A stretch of 64,000 bases of DNA from Platycnemis pennipes (Eukaryota; Arthropoda; Insecta; Odonata; Platycnemididae): assembly GCA_933228895.1 (NCBI GenBank), contig OW121854.1:54912609-54976608 (forward strand), given 5' to 3'. Position numbers and translations under genes: made by a program. The notes under the pieces were generated by a model, which was given only the letters and a program-made list of their open reading frames with translations, did not search any database and had not been told where the DNA came from. Shown piece after piece: positions 62,869 to 64,000 of this stretch (within the stretch, counting starts at the first letter, position 1; the number at the start of each line of letters is the position of its first letter).

Positions 62869-62900
62869 GATTGTTCACCGATGATGATGATGATGATGAT
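62419..62900 (+). mobile_element. RTE-like non-LTR 3' end with GAT tail
   Basis: One frame is open from about 62,390 to the stop at 62,866-62,868. It contains RTYIRSILLYGSEAWTI, WCYRRMMKIK, DRVTNEEVLRRVEEKR, RRDNLIGHILRHDGLMKTIV and a Gly/Arg-rich tail ending KAASNHS. This is the sequence that follows the reverse-transcriptase palm in RTE-type and related non-LTR elements. The 3' UTR is about a dozen bases and is followed by seven GAT/ATG repeats (62,881-62,900). Such simple-repeat tails are typical of RTE-clade 3' ends. The upstream polymerase and endonuclease are absent, so the copy is 5'-truncated. It is the least decayed non-LTR copy in the window and shares its 5' boundary with the minus-strand copy at 48 kb. 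Confidence 0.88.
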
Positions 62901-62904
62901 TACC

Positions 62905-63385
62905 GACATTTTAGCGTGTTTTTTTTTAAATTTGTACATTATTACCCCTTTTATATCTCCTTTAGCTTGCGTAGCGTTTTATTCCCCTGCAACTGAATTA
63001 TGGCTGTAGGGACTAAATTCTTATGTCCGTATCAGACACTTGGAAGCTGTGACAAGGTTTTTTAAAAACTTTTATCCATCATAATATAAACTAAAATTTA
63101 CCTTTTGCCATCTCCCGGCTCATCATACGCATGAACACATCTGCATTGATTTTAATGATTTGCTCCAATAGCATTACAGGTAAAACTTATTTTCTCCATT
63201 ATAAAATCACGTTTTGTATCATGAAACTCAACCTTCTCGCTAATATTGCAGCCATTTGAGCTATTTACTCCATAAGTAAAGATTTTTTTTCATTCCACTT
63301 ATCTCTGTTCATCACCATGTTCGAGTACTTTCAGTTTTGCAACACAAAGTCACCAAATTGAGTATCCTTACTCCAATTGGTTTAC
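62905..63385. other. AT-rich DNA, no gene recognised
   Basis: No coding or repeat signal was identified. Confidence 0.4.
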
Positions 63386-63440
63386 TTCATCTACATCTAC
63401 ATAATACCCTGAAAGCCACCATAAAGGTGTGTGGAGGGGG
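63386..63440 (+). repeat. Dispersed repeat (TACATAATACCCTG type)
   Basis: CATCTACATCTACATAATAC then CCTGAAAGCCACCATAAAGG and GTGTGTGGAGGGGGAAAATT. Related copies are at 36,950-37,025 and 15,838-15,890, both inverted. I recall similar strings as a common dispersed repeat in insect genomes, but cannot verify this here. Confidence 0.6.
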
Positions 63441-63914
63441 AAAATTCACGGAAACATTGCAAGCAACTCACAATCTATCTAAAATAACTAACCTAAGACG
63501 AGCTTAATTACTTTATTCGTGCTTGCTTGAAACTCTATAGGTAAATAATATTCTTTATTTTTATGTTAACTCTGGTAGATTTTTATTCACACTTCATCTT
63601 TTCTTTTTGCAAATGTCTCAATAAGGAATTATCCATAGAACAGGTAGCATATGTTGGATGTAAGTAAATTAGACACTTTTATTTCCGAGGTTGATTGAAG
63701 AAAGGATCTCTTTGCTTGGGTGGTAGTGATACTCAATGATTCTGAGTATTTGTGAGAGAATAAATCTGAAGTCATAAATATAAATAATATGAGAATTTTA
63801 CTTTCCTATACTTGCCTTTTAAATTCTTTGAATTAGTTGGTTAAAAATCTATAAAATCTCCAAATATTAGTAATATCTACTAATTCTTAATCTCTTTCTT
63901 GCACAGCCATACTG

Positions 63915-63943
63915 ATTGAAATTTTTTTTCGTTTCAGGTGAGT
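63915..63943 (+). promoter_or_regulatory. Candidate recursive splice (ratchet) site
   Basis: A pyrimidine tract (ATTTTTTTTCGTTTCAG, AG at 63,936-63,937) is followed with no gap by GTGAGT (63,938-63,943), a near-consensus donor. A juxtaposed acceptor and donor of this form is the signature of zero-length-exon recursive splicing known from long insect introns. A branch-point-like CTAAT lies at 63,879-63,883. If real, the window is inside a long plus-strand intron. Alternatively it is an ordinary acceptor whose exon happens to start with GTGAGT. Confidence 0.35.
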
Positions 63944-64000
63944 AATGCTTCAACGGACTTCTCCTTCAGGAAATTTTGTAAGTTTAACAAAGAAATCGCC

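Overview
This looks like animal nuclear DNA, most likely from an arthropod and probably an insect with a large, repeat-rich genome. The pointers are a piggyBac-like transposon with TTAA flanks, several decayed RTE-type non-LTR retrotransposon 3' ends, tRNA-derived SINEs, AT-rich intergenic-style DNA broken by GC-rich islands, and no compact prokaryotic gene organisation. No rRNA, intact tRNA, CRISPR array or recognisable host protein-coding exon could be supported. The species call is inference only.

Layout. 1-5,940 is mostly unassigned AT-rich DNA. 5,941-7,537 holds a shuffled set of duplicated blocks (A and B). 7,734-10,157 is an internally deleted piggyBac-like element with TTAA on both sides, palindromic subterminal repeats, a diverged internal duplication and a broken transposase. 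10.5-12.1 kb has a short inverted copy of block A, a 160-bp tandem duplication, a tRNA-derived SINE and a small minisatellite. 14-16 kb has a tRNA-Ala-like relic and a non-LTR remnant. 18-24 kb is dominated by GC-rich islands, the largest strongly pyrimidine-rich on the top strand. 25.8-26.5 kb and 31.3-32.1 kb are reverse-strand non-LTR reverse-transcriptase relics, separated by a purine-rich CpG-containing island with a G-quadruplex motif. 33.7-35.0 kb has two near-identical ~130-bp blocks. 39.8-41.9 kb has a further non-LTR relic, a tRNA-derived SINE and another island. 48 kb and 62.4 kb carry two related ~470-480-bp non-LTR 3' ends in opposite orientation, both with GAT-repeat tails. 55-60 kb has three more islands and a 141-bp tandem duplication. 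The last 100 bases contain a joined splice acceptor/donor that resembles a recursive splice (ratchet) site, so part or all of the window could be a long plus-strand intron.

There is no operon-like or pathway-like set of genes here. Most long open frames in the GC-rich islands are open because C/T-rich or G-rich DNA lacks stop codons. They are open in several overlapping frames on both strands and resemble no family I know. I found no convincing new multi-gene system. The points most worth a second look are the ratchet-like site at 63.94 kb, the structured piggyBac ends, the mosaic A/B duplication, the short non-LTR copies with a shared 5' boundary, and one small protein-like ORF at 60.6 kb.
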